Shown: positions 1 through 6,202 of the stretch, piece after piece | How positions within the stretch are numbered: the first letter of the stretch is position 1 | Layout: the number at the start of each line of letters is the position of its first letter | NCBI GenBank assembly: GCA_019120315.1 | Contig: DWVJ01000030.1 | Span: 1-34,593, forward strand | Source: Candidatus Ruminococcus avistercoris | GTDB lineage: Bacteria; Bacillota; Clostridia; Lachnospirales; Lachnospiraceae | DNA: 34,593 nt | Direction: 5' to 3' | The notes under the pieces: generated by a model | What the model was told of the DNA's origin: nothing | Databases searched by the model: none | Seen by the model: only the letters and a program-made list of their open reading frames with translations | Program-made: the position numbers and the translations under genes

Positions 1-24
1 TAGCTGTATAATCTTATCAGACAT
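1..24 (-). CDS. 5' end of a probable IS256-family transposase (cut by window edge)
   Basis: Reading leftward from an ATG at 24 gives MSDKIIQL before the window ends. A strong AAAGGAGG at 35-42 (complement) lies 10 bases upstream, so this is a real translation start. From memory, IS256-type transposases of Lachnospiraceae commonly begin with this peptide, but eight residues are weak evidence. The AT-rich leader upstream (about 45-150) contains a tandem GAAATTAATT-like repeat at about 107-128 and could include the element's end. I could not identify terminal inverted repeats or a target duplication. Confidence 0.4.
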
Positions 25-231
25 GGTTTTATAGCCTCCTTTGATAGATTTGGTTGTGGTGACTTAATTTTACCAAACGGCTATAGACCATGTCTATTTT
101 TATGAAATTAATTTTGCGAAATTAATTATACGTCATCCAAAATAGAACCAAGAGAAGATGAAATTCCGCGTATTTATATAATTATTTCTGACCGCATATT
201 CAGCTGTTCATATGGAATGGAGGCTGATGTA

Positions 232-704
232 GTGACTTACCTCAAACAGTTCCATGAATATGAAAGAATATATTGGGATGCGGAAAAAAATGAATACGTT
301 CCAAATGAGAAAATAGAAAAATGGTGGGGAGTATCATGGAATGATATTGTATCCTCACTCCAAACTAATAACGCGAAACTAACAGAGATTGCCGACAAGA
401 TTATGCAGTCAGTGATAAGTGAAAAAACAATTGCCTATGAGAGAGAAAAAAGATATACCATTTATATAACGATCTTTTATGGTGTGGTTATTATTGGAGG
501 GTTCTGGAATCGGAAAGAGGATAGCTGGAATTAAGGTAGAATTTTTATCAGAGAATATGCACCTCTTTTATAGTTTAACCCATGGCATATTGCGATTTGT
601 ATTTATAGTAGTCGGGTTGTATGTGTCTTTGCCCTATTATAATGAAAAAGGCTATGCCTTATGACGCATTTTTCAATATAAAGGTAGTAAAAACAAGAGA
701 ATAA
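232..704 (+). pseudogene. Frameshifted RDD-family-like membrane protein remnant
   Basis: A GGAGG at 219-223 sits 8 bases before GTG 232, which starts a frame running to 534 with a hydrophobic segment near its end (YTIYITIFYGVVIIGG). The recognisable part continues in the next frame from about 479: GKRIAGIKV, then a hydrophobic stretch ending SLPYYNEKGYAL, stopping at 664. A third frame supplies YDAFFNIKVVKTRE to the stop at 702-704. Pieced together this matches the second half of an RDD domain, with its GKRxxGxxV motif and a GxALHD-like C-terminus. Two frame changes make it a probable pseudogene, although assembly errors could mimic this. The N-terminal 80 residues do not look like a normal RDD start and may come from something else. 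The low GC fits the accessory character of this end. Confidence 0.5.
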
Positions 705-731
705 TATATTTAACGCAATAATGCTGGATGA

Positions 732-1045
732 GCCGATTTTACCATCCACGACAAGGAAACCGGCAACCCCCATGTTCATATCATGCTGACCGTCCGGCCC
801 CTGAAAGAAAATGGCGCATGGGACGCAAAGTGCCGCAAGGCATACGACCTGGACGAGAACGGCCAGCGCCCAGCCAGATGGAGAAGCGCGCTATCCGCAC
901 TGACAAGGGAGAAGTCAACCGGCAGATCGTCTCCGACAACAAGCTGCGGGAGGACCTGAAAGCCGTTGAACGGCTCCGAAAGGCCGCCGACCAACTGGCC
1001 CGACAGGAACAGGACAAATCTCATGACCGGGGGCCGGAACTTTGA
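732..1045 (+). pseudogene. MobA/MobL (MobQ-type) relaxase remnant
   Basis: From 732 one frame reads ADFTIHDKETGNPHVHIMLT and then RPLKENGAWDAKCRKAYDLDENGQR. This is the metal-binding HxH motif region of MobA/MobL relaxases, which nick plasmid or integrative-element DNA at oriT. At about 870-880 the homology jumps to QMEKRAIRTDKGEVNRQI in another frame, a segment that lies many residues further on in intact relaxases, and it continues to the stop at 1045. The start, the middle and the long C-terminus are missing. The gene is therefore an internally deleted, frameshifted fossil, showing that a mobilizable element once sat here. Its GC content is clearly higher than that of the preceding 700 bases. 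Confidence 0.75.
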
Positions 1046-1053
1046 CCAATACA

Positions 1054-1087
1054 GAAAAACCGCCGTATAGGTTTCCCCATACGGCGG
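1054..1087 (-). terminator. Rho-independent terminator of the toxin-antitoxin operon
   Basis: CCGCCGTAT at 1060-1068 pairs perfectly with ATACGGCGG at 1079-1087. On the minus strand the stem is followed by five T (1055-1059). It lies just downstream of the toxin stop. Confidence 0.8.
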
Positions 1088-1095
1088 CGGACGGT

Positions 1096-1386
1096 TTATT
1101 TGCCGAACAAGTCGCTGTGTGACCCGGTGCGGGACAGCGTCAGAACCAGCACATCATCCTCTATGCGGTAAATGAGCAGCCAGTCCGGGAGAATGTGACA
1201 TTCCCGATGGCCCACCCAATCGCCGGACAGATCGTGATCGCGGTTCTTCTCCGGCAGCGGTTCGCCCATCGCCAGCAGCGCCACGACCTGCTCCAGCAAT
1301 TCAATTTTCAGGCCTCGCCTGATTGCCCGTTTGTAGTCCTTCTTAAAGCTGGTTGTGTACTTGACGGTATACTTCGTTTTCCTCAT
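1096..1386 (-). CDS. YafQ-type (RelE superfamily) mRNA interferase toxin
   Basis: This 96-residue protein is typical in length for YafQ toxins, ribosome-dependent endoribonucleases of type II toxin-antitoxin systems. Residues matching the catalytic set of E. coli YafQ are all visible: the His in RDHDLSGDW, the His, Asp and Trp in ECHILPDWLLIY, and the His and Phe in RTGSHSDLFG at the C-terminus. Nothing suggests inactivation. Its ATG overlaps the antitoxin stop by four bases (ATGA), so translation is probably coupled, and a terminator follows directly. The substrate codon preference cannot be read from the sequence. Confidence 0.88.
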   Translation of the reverse strand: MRKTKYTVKYTTSFKKDYKRAIRRGLKIELLEQVVALLAMGEPLPEKNRDHDLSGDWVGHRECHILPDWLLIYRIEDDVLVLTLSRTGSHSDLFGK

Positions 1387-1661
1387 TTTTGCAGGTCGGC
1401 AAACAACTCGTCAAGGTCATTGCAGCCCTTTACAGACGGGTCTTTTGCAATCCTTTCCGCTTCCAGCATGGCAGCAATCGTTTCCTTGTTGGGCTGTTCC
1501 AGCTTCACTTCAAAGGGAATACCACCCTCACGAAGCGACTGGCGCACGAAGATGTTGAACGCTGTGGATAAATTCATGCCGAGTTCCGCAAACAGGGCGT
1601 CGGCCTGTGCCTTCAAATCCGCGTCCATACGGATACTGATGTTTGTGGTATTTCCAGCCAT
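1383..1661 (-). CDS. DinJ/RelB-type antitoxin
   Basis: This 92-residue protein has an N-terminal ribbon-helix-helix domain (TTNISIRMDADLKAQADALF, then LGMNLSTAFNIFVRQSL) typical of RelB/DinJ antitoxins. The charged C-terminal half would wrap around and block the toxin. It is the first gene of the pair, as usual, and overlaps the YafQ-type gene by four bases. A ribbon-helix-helix antitoxin normally binds DNA as a dimer and represses its own promoter; a promoter with paired repeats lies upstream at 1691-1732. The start at 1661 has a GGGG-containing ribosome site about 9 bases upstream. Confidence 0.88.
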   Translation of the reverse strand: MAGNTTNISIRMDADLKAQADALFAELGMNLSTAFNIFVRQSLREGGIPFEVKLEQPNKETIAAMLEAERIAKDPSVKGCNDLDELFADLQK

Positions 1662-1665
1662 ATCA

Positions 1666-2556
1666 TCAACCCCTTTCTGCTGGCACTTTTAGTATATGCC
1701 ATTTGCACGAAGAAAACAATATTTTGCACGAATATTTAACAGTAAATTCATCGAAGGAGGTCGCTTTATTATATGCTGGGGATTGATAAAAAATACTAAT
1801 TCTTTTTCCAGTGCAGTTTGACACGTAGCTCGTTGAAAATAAGAGAACGGGAAGCATGAATTTGTGGTGATTCCGGTACCATTCTGTATAGACCCGGTTG
1901 AGGGTGAAGGACATGATGGCCAGTATGTTGGCGCGGAGGGTTTCCGCAGGCCAGGTGGCGTAGATCTCGCTGCAGGCCACATTTTTGATATAGTCCCGAT
2001 ACCGTACGAAATAGTTGGAGGCGGTGGAATCATCCGGCGAGCCGTCATGAACTACCACGTACTCGGGAACTACCACACGGCTTAAGACGATCTCCCCGGT
2101 TTCTTCCATGGGTTTTACCTCCGCTTCGGGAATTTTAGGAGGATAATCGCCGAACAGCGTGTGGGCCGGGATGACGATCCGGTCAGGGGATTCCTCCTTG
2201 CTGGCGGTCATCAGAACCGGCTGGATGGCGGTCACATCGGGCAGCAGTTCCGTGCCGCTGATGGATACCGGTTCGTATCCTTCGGCCCGGATCTCAATGT
2301 TATATTCAGCATAGGGCTGGTTTTCTGAAGGAGACAGACTGTATTCCAGGGGCGGCGCCGGCAGTTCTATTACGGGGGACTGGCCGGAGGAATCGGTGGT
2401 TACCTCTTCGATGACAGAATCCGGGTCTCCGGTGTAAGAGATGGAGATGGACGCACCGGGAATGGGGCGGTTTGGTAAAAGCGTATTGACCGTGACCAAA
2501 AGAGAGCCACGGGAGAGATTTTCCTGCTGCATCGCCTGAAGAGAAGAAAAGTTCAT
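1666..2556 (-). pseudogene. 3'-truncated SpoIID-like peptidoglycan-associated protein
   Basis: Translation starts best at ATG 2556, with GAGG six bases upstream; longer readings would run into the tRNA-Leu. The N-terminus reads MNFSSLQAMQQENLSRGSLL, followed by a carboxypeptidase-regulatory-like beta domain (LPNRPIPGASISISY) and the segment YIKNVACSEIYATWPAETLR and FTLNRVYTEWYRN. From memory, intact Lachnospiraceae relatives continue here with a SpoIID-like region and a peptidoglycan-binding repeat for several hundred residues. In this copy the homology stops near position 1870. The last ~65 codons are unrelated sequence that runs into the toxin-antitoxin promoter. The protein is probably non-functional. 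The family role in the spore or cell envelope is inferred from its domains. Confidence 0.65.
1691..1732 (-). promoter_or_regulatory. Promoter and candidate autoregulatory operator of the toxin-antitoxin pair
   Basis: On the minus strand a -35 TTGTTT (1714-1719) and a -10 TATACT (1691-1696) are 17 bases apart. The decamer TTCGTGCAAA occurs twice in the same orientation, at 1702-1711 between the two boxes and at 1723-1732 just upstream of the -35. The centres are 21 bases apart, two helical turns, so bound antitoxin dimers would face the same side of the DNA and cover the promoter. The operator role is inferred. Confidence 0.6.
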
Positions 2557-2613
2557 AGCAACCTCATAAACTGCAGTTACTCCAGTATATGAAAATGAGG
2601 AAAGAAGTGTGAC

Positions 2614-2658
2614 GGAAAAGAAAGAGCCGGAAACCTGAAGAAATAAGGTTTTCGGCTC
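2614..2658 (-). terminator. Terminator after tRNA-Leu
   Basis: Minus-strand stem GAGCCGAAAACCT (2646-2658) pairs with AGGTTTCCGGCTC (2624-2636) with one mismatch. A T-rich tract follows at 2614-2623. Confidence 0.75.
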
Positions 2659-2669
2659 ACATATAAGGC

Positions 2670-2753
2670 TGCGGGAGATGGGACTTGAACCCACACGATC
2701 ATACAACCACTAGATCCTTAGTCTAGCCTGTCTGCCAATTCCAGCACTCCCGC
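2670..2753 (-). tRNA. tRNA-Leu (anticodon AAG)
   Basis: The acceptor stem GCGGGAG/CTCCCGC closes an 84-base cloverleaf with a long variable arm, as in class II tRNAs. The anticodon stem CTAGA/TCTAG encloses the loop CTAAGGA, giving anticodon AAG, which reads leucine CUN codons once A34 is deaminated to inosine. The T arm contains GGTTCAAGTCC. The 3' CCA is not encoded. A near-consensus promoter lies upstream and a terminator downstream, so this is a single-tRNA transcription unit. Confidence 0.93.
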
Positions 2754-2810
2754 ATGATCATAAACTGCGATACCGAAGGATCTCGCATCCGTCCGGCGTC
2801 AACAGTAAAA

Positions 2811-2839
2811 ATTATAAAACATGATAAAAGATTTGTCAA
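2811..2839 (-). promoter_or_regulatory. Sigma-A-type promoter for tRNA-Leu
   Basis: TTGACA (2834-2839 complement) and TATAAT (2811-2816 complement) are separated by exactly 17 bases, a perfect consensus promoter that fits a highly expressed tRNA gene. Confidence 0.85.
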
Positions 2840-2849
2840 TCATTTTTTG

Positions 2850-2894
2850 GAAAAAATACCGGCATACAAAAAAGAGGTTTTTCTGCATGCCGGT
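2850..2894 (-). terminator. Terminator of the lactate/malate dehydrogenase gene
   Basis: On the minus strand, ACCGGCAT (complement of 2887-2894) pairs with ATGCCGGT (complement of 2858-2865). A run of T follows (2851-2856). It is located 17 bases after the dehydrogenase stop. Confidence 0.8.
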
Positions 2895-2910
2895 TATCTT
2901 CTTTTTTATC

Positions 2911-3855
2911 TTACTGCTCCAGATTGTTCCAGAACTCACGCAGAGTCTTGGCAGAATTGTTTAAAGCTTCACGCTCGTAATCTTCCATATTGATGTTTAC
3001 GGATTTTTCAATTCCGTTTGCGTTTACGATACAGGGTACGCTCATGGAGATGCCGGCCCATTCGCCGAACTCATCACCCAGTACGTGGGATACGGCCAGC
3101 ACAGCGTGCTCGTTCTTTACAATGGCTTCCACGATACGAGAGGTTGCCATGGCGATACCGTTGTAGGTGGCGCCTTTTTCGGCGATGATCTCAGCGCCGG
3201 AGTCCTTTGCCTCGGCAGCGAGAGCATCGTAATCGATATTAATATTCAGCTGATCGGTAAATCCTTTCAGTGAGATGCCGCCCAGTCTGACACGGCTCCA
3301 CAGGGGAACCTGGCTGTCGCCGTGTTCACCGAGAACGTAAGCGATAACGTCGCTGATGCTGACGCCGCACTCTCTTCCGATGAGGTAACGCAGACGCGCG
3401 GTATCCAAAGAAGTACCGGTTCCGATGACACGGTTGCTGGGCAGTCCGGTTTCTTTCTGAATTGCCATGGTCAGTACGTCAACCGGGTTTGATACAACCA
3501 GCAGCAGCGGATTTTCCGCATATGCCATAATGCTTCTGGCAATGCTCTTTGCGATGGAGATGTTGGTCTGAGCCAGTTCCAGGCGGGTCTGGCCGGGCTT
3601 GCGGCCCACGCCGGCAGAAATGATAATGATGCTGGCGTCTGCGCACTCCTCGTAACCGCCGGCGCGCACCGTAATCTGATCATAGAATGCGGTACCGTGG
3701 GCAATGTCCAGGGCGCTTCCTTTTGCACGTTTTTCGTTCAGGTCAACCAGAACGATTTCATTGGTCAGCTCCCGGATCATCAGAGTATAGGCAATTGTCT
3801 CACCTACATTGCCGGCGCCGACTACCACAATTTTGTTTTTTTTCTTAATAGCCAT
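2911..3855 (-). CDS. L-lactate/malate dehydrogenase family protein
   Basis: This is a 314-residue NAD-dependent 2-hydroxyacid dehydrogenase. The Rossmann motif GAGNVG is at 13-18, Asp38 should bind the NAD ribose, Asp151 and Arg154 are in SLDTARLR, and the catalytic His178 is in GEHGDS. These match Asp168, Arg171 and His195 of conventional LDH numbering with a constant offset of 17. With the same offset, residue 102, which sets substrate choice, is Arg85 (GRKPGQTR). Most lactate dehydrogenases have Gln there and malate dehydrogenases have Arg. The overall sequence is closer to the LDH branch, so the substrate is uncertain. The start at 3855 follows AGAGAGGA by 8 bases; an in-frame TTG at 3876 lies upstream of that site. 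It is a single-gene unit with its own promoter and terminator, and would regenerate NAD during fermentation. Confidence 0.88.
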   Translation of the reverse strand: MAIKKKNKIVVVGAGNVGETIAYTLMIRELTNEIVLVDLNEKRAKGSALDIAHGTAFYDQITVRAGGYEECADASIIIISAGVGRKPGQTRLELAQTNISIAKSIARSIMAYAENPLLLVVSNPVDVLTMAIQKETGLPSNRVIGTGTSLDTARLRYLIGRECGVSISDVIAYVLGEHGDSQVPLWSRVRLGGISLKGFTDQLNINIDYDALAAEAKDSGAEIIAEKGATYNGIAMATSRIVEAIVKNEHAVLAVSHVLGDEFGEWAGISMSVPCIVNANGIEKSVNINMEDYEREALNNSAKTLREFWNNLEQ

Positions 3856-3895
3856 AGTTGATTTCCTCTCTTTCAAACTCTACAGTCTACAGTTT

Positions 3896-3924
3896 ATTAT
3901 AGCGTAAAAAGTCAGGAAATACAA
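3896..3924 (-). promoter_or_regulatory. Promoter of the lactate/malate dehydrogenase gene
   Basis: On the minus strand TTGTAT (3919-3924) and TATAAT (3896-3901) are 17 bases apart. The start codon lies about 40 bases downstream. Confidence 0.7.
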
Positions 3925-3996
3925 TCGGATTTTGCTGGATTTTTGCAGTTGAGTGCGGTATACTACTACATAGTTTGTTTTTAGGAGGAAAGTGGC

Positions 3997-4395
3997 ATGA
4001 AATATCTGATACAGATGATGATTATCGGCGGCATTACCTTCCTTGGAGAGATGCTGCATGTGCTGATTCCGCTGCCGGTTCCGGCCAGCGTCTATGGAAT
4101 GGCGATCCTGTTTGTCTGTCTTTGCCTGCATATTATCAGGGAGGAGCAGATCCAGGAGACGGCTCAGTGGCTTCTGGCCGTCATGCCGGTGATGTTTATC
4201 GGGCCGGGCGTGGAGATTATGGAACATTATACCAAAATCGCGGACAGTCTTCTGCCTTTTGCGGCGGTGGTGCTGATTTCCACCGTGCTGGTTATGGCGG
4301 CCACCGGATTGACCGTACAGGGAATCATGGCGGCGATGAGCCGCGTCAGAAACAGGAAGCATCCGGCAAAGAAGGGAGGAAATGGCAATGAATGA
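3997..4395 (+). CDS. lrgA: LrgA/CidA-family holin-like membrane protein
   Basis: This 132-residue protein has about four hydrophobic segments (near 5-25, 30-50, 62-80, 88-110) and a basic tail (RVRNRKHPAKKGG). The patterns LPVPASVYGMAI and AVMPVMFIGPGVEIM are characteristic of the LrgA/CidA family, small membrane proteins linked to murein hydrolase control and, in several bacteria, to pyruvate or related metabolite transport. AGGAGG lies about 8 bases before the ATG. The stop overlaps the start of lrgB, the usual partner. Whether it acts in autolysis or transport cannot be decided here. Confidence 0.87.
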   Translation: MKYLIQMMIIGGITFLGEMLHVLIPLPVPASVYGMAILFVCLCLHIIREEQIQETAQWLLAVMPVMFIGPGVEIMEHYTKIADSLLPFAAVVLISTVLVMAATGLTVQGIMAAMSRVRNRKHPAKKGGNGNE

Positions 4396-5080
4396 GGTGT
4401 TTAGCGGATCGCTTTATTTCGGCTTTTTCCTCTCTCTGTTTGCCTACTATCTGGGAATAAAAATCCGCAAGGTTTTCCGGCTGGGAATCTTTAATCCGCT
4501 GCTGGTGGCGATTGTGCTGATCATCGTTTTCCTGAGTGTGACAAAGATCCCCTATGAAGAGTATAATCTGGGAGCGGACTGTCTGACTTATTTTCTGACG
4601 CCGGCGACTGTCTGCCTGGCGCTGCCGCTGTACCGGCAGATAAAAATACTGAAACAGTACTGGCTGCCAGTGCTTTGCGGTCTGGTCGCCGGCTGCGCGG
4701 CCACGATGATCCTGGTGGTAGGTATGTGCGCCTTTTTGCAGATGGAGAGCCAGCTGACGGTATCTCTTTTGCCAAAATCCATCACCACCGCCATCGCCAT
4801 CGGCGTATCGGAGGAAATCGGCGGCCTGTCGCCGGTGACGGTGGCGGCTGTTGTAGCGACGGGGATTATCGGAGCAGTAACGGCCAACGGCGTGTTCAAA
4901 GTGTTCCGCATCAAAAATCCGGTAGCCCAGGGGCTGGCGCTGGGGGCATCCGCCCATGCCATCGGTACTTCAAGAGCGCTGGAGATGGGAGAGATCCAGG
5001 GGGCTATGAGTTCTCTGGCCATCGTAGTCAGCGGAATTCTCACCGTGGCAGTTGCGCCGGTGATCGCCGGACTCTTTTGA
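4388..5080 (+). CDS. lrgB: LrgB/CidB-family membrane protein
   Basis: This protein of about 230 residues is almost entirely hydrophobic. It shows LrgB hallmarks: FNPLLVAIVLIIVFL near the N-terminus, LLPKSITTAIAIGVSEEIGG in the middle and GLALGASAHAIGTSRALEMG in the C-terminal third. It partners LrgA. The ATG at 4388 is preferred because GGGAGG ends at about 4379, a proper spacing. An in-frame ATG at 4382 would be only about two bases from that site. It overlaps lrgA by eight bases, so the two are co-translated. Confidence 0.88.
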   Translation: MNEVFSGSLYFGFFLSLFAYYLGIKIRKVFRLGIFNPLLVAIVLIIVFLSVTKIPYEEYNLGADCLTYFLTPATVCLALPLYRQIKILKQYWLPVLCGLVAGCAATMILVVGMCAFLQMESQLTVSLLPKSITTAIAIGVSEEIGGLSPVTVAAVVATGIIGAVTANGVFKVFRIKNPVAQGLALGASAHAIGTSRALEMGEIQGAMSSLAIVVSGILTVAVAPVIAGLF

Positions 5081-5189
5081 CTGTTTTCGCCGGACGGGAT
5101 TTTTCCCGGAATTTCATATAAAAAAAGGAAATTCTCCTGGTATGCAGAATATTTAAAATAGAAGATATTTCGTCATCGGGAGGGATTTC

Positions 5190-6197
5190 ATGACCATTCG
5201 GGAAATATTTGAGGAAAATGAGTACAGGGAGCTGAGCGAATTTGCCGCTCACAGCAGAGAATCCCGGGGGCGGGAACGGCCGGAGCCGGAGTGTGACGTC
5301 CGAACCGTATATCAGCGGGACAGGGACCGTATTCTGCATTCCAAAGCCTTTCGCAGGCTGAAGGACAAGACGCAGGTTTTTCTGGCGCCCCAGGGAGATC
5401 ATTACCGCACCCGGCTGACCCATACGCTGGAAGTTTCCCAGACGGCCAGGACGATCGCAAAGGCGCTGAAGCTGAACGAGGATCTGGTGGAGGCCATTGC
5501 GCTGGGCCATGATCTGGGACATACGCCCTTTGGCCATGCAGGGGAGGCGGCCCTTGACGGGATCTGCCCGGAAGGCTTCGCCCATTTCCGCCAGAGCGTG
5601 CGTGTGGTGGAGCTTTTGGAGAAGGATGGCAGGGGGCTTAACCTTACCTGGGAAGTGCGGGACGGCATTTTGAATCACCGGACGGCAGGATCGCCCCATA
5701 CGCTTGAGGGGCAGGTGGTCCGTCTCTGCGATAAGATTTCCTATATCCATCACGATATGGACGACGCGGAGCGGGCAGGCATTTTAAGCGAGGACAATAT
5801 TCCCATCACCATCCGTGTGGTGCTGGGGGGCTCCACCAGGGAGCGGCTGAATTCCCTGATCCATGATATTATCATCAGCAGTATGGGAAAAGACAGGATC
5901 CTCATGTCGCCGGAGATCGCCGATGCCATGAAAAGCCTTCGCTCGCTGATGTTTACCTATGTGTATAAGAGCCAGGTGGCCAAGCGGGAAGAGGACAAAG
6001 CCAAGAGGATGCTGACGGAACTGTACCTTTATTACCGGGAAAATCCCATGGCCATGTCGCAGGAATACTGTGACCTGATCAAAAGAGGGGAGCCTTTGGA
6101 GCGGGTGGTCTGCGATTACATATCCGGTATGACAGACCAGTATTCCATCGAAAAATTCAAAGAGATTTTTGTCCCCCGGGGATGGGATGTGGAGTAG
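5190..6197 (+). CDS. dgt: dGTPase-like HD-domain deoxynucleoside triphosphohydrolase
   Basis: This 335-residue protein belongs to the dGTP triphosphohydrolase family, which cleaves dNTPs to deoxynucleoside plus triphosphate. The family N-terminus is clear (YQRDRDRILHSKAFRRLKDK, with TQVF after it). The HD metal site is visible as RLTHTLEVSQ, then ALGHDLGHTPFGHAGE, then the Asp in VRLCDKISYIHHDMDD. GGGAGG precedes the ATG by about 6 bases. It is followed within five bases by dnaG, an arrangement common in Clostridia that ties nucleotide control to replication. Substrate preference beyond dGTP is unknown for many family members. Confidence 0.9.
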   Translation: MTIREIFEENEYRELSEFAAHSRESRGRERPEPECDVRTVYQRDRDRILHSKAFRRLKDKTQVFLAPQGDHYRTRLTHTLEVSQTARTIAKALKLNEDLVEAIALGHDLGHTPFGHAGEAALDGICPEGFAHFRQSVRVVELLEKDGRGLNLTWEVRDGILNHRTAGSPHTLEGQVVRLCDKISYIHHDMDDAERAGILSEDNIPITIRVVLGGSTRERLNSLIHDIIISSMGKDRILMSPEIADAMKSLRSLMFTYVYKSQVAKREEDKAKRMLTELYLYYRENPMAMSQEYCDLIKRGEPLERVVCDYISGMTDQYSIEKFKEIFVPRGWDVE

Positions 6198-6202
6198 ACA
6201 GC

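Noticed and set aside
1741..1865. A real coding region downstream of the SpoIID-like break
   Set aside because: Frames here are short, show no recognisable family and no ribosome site at a sensible distance; I see nothing beyond junction sequence.
2557..2706. Upstream extension of the SpoIID-like gene
   Set aside because: It would run through the tRNA-Leu terminator and into the tRNA itself; ATG 2556 has a ribosome site and the family N-terminus.
5081..5189. Inverted repeat GAATTTC/GAAATTC after lrgB as a terminator, and AT-rich boxes as a dgt promoter
   Set aside because: The stem is short with a long A-rich loop and no T tract, and no -35/-10 pair with proper spacing was convincing.
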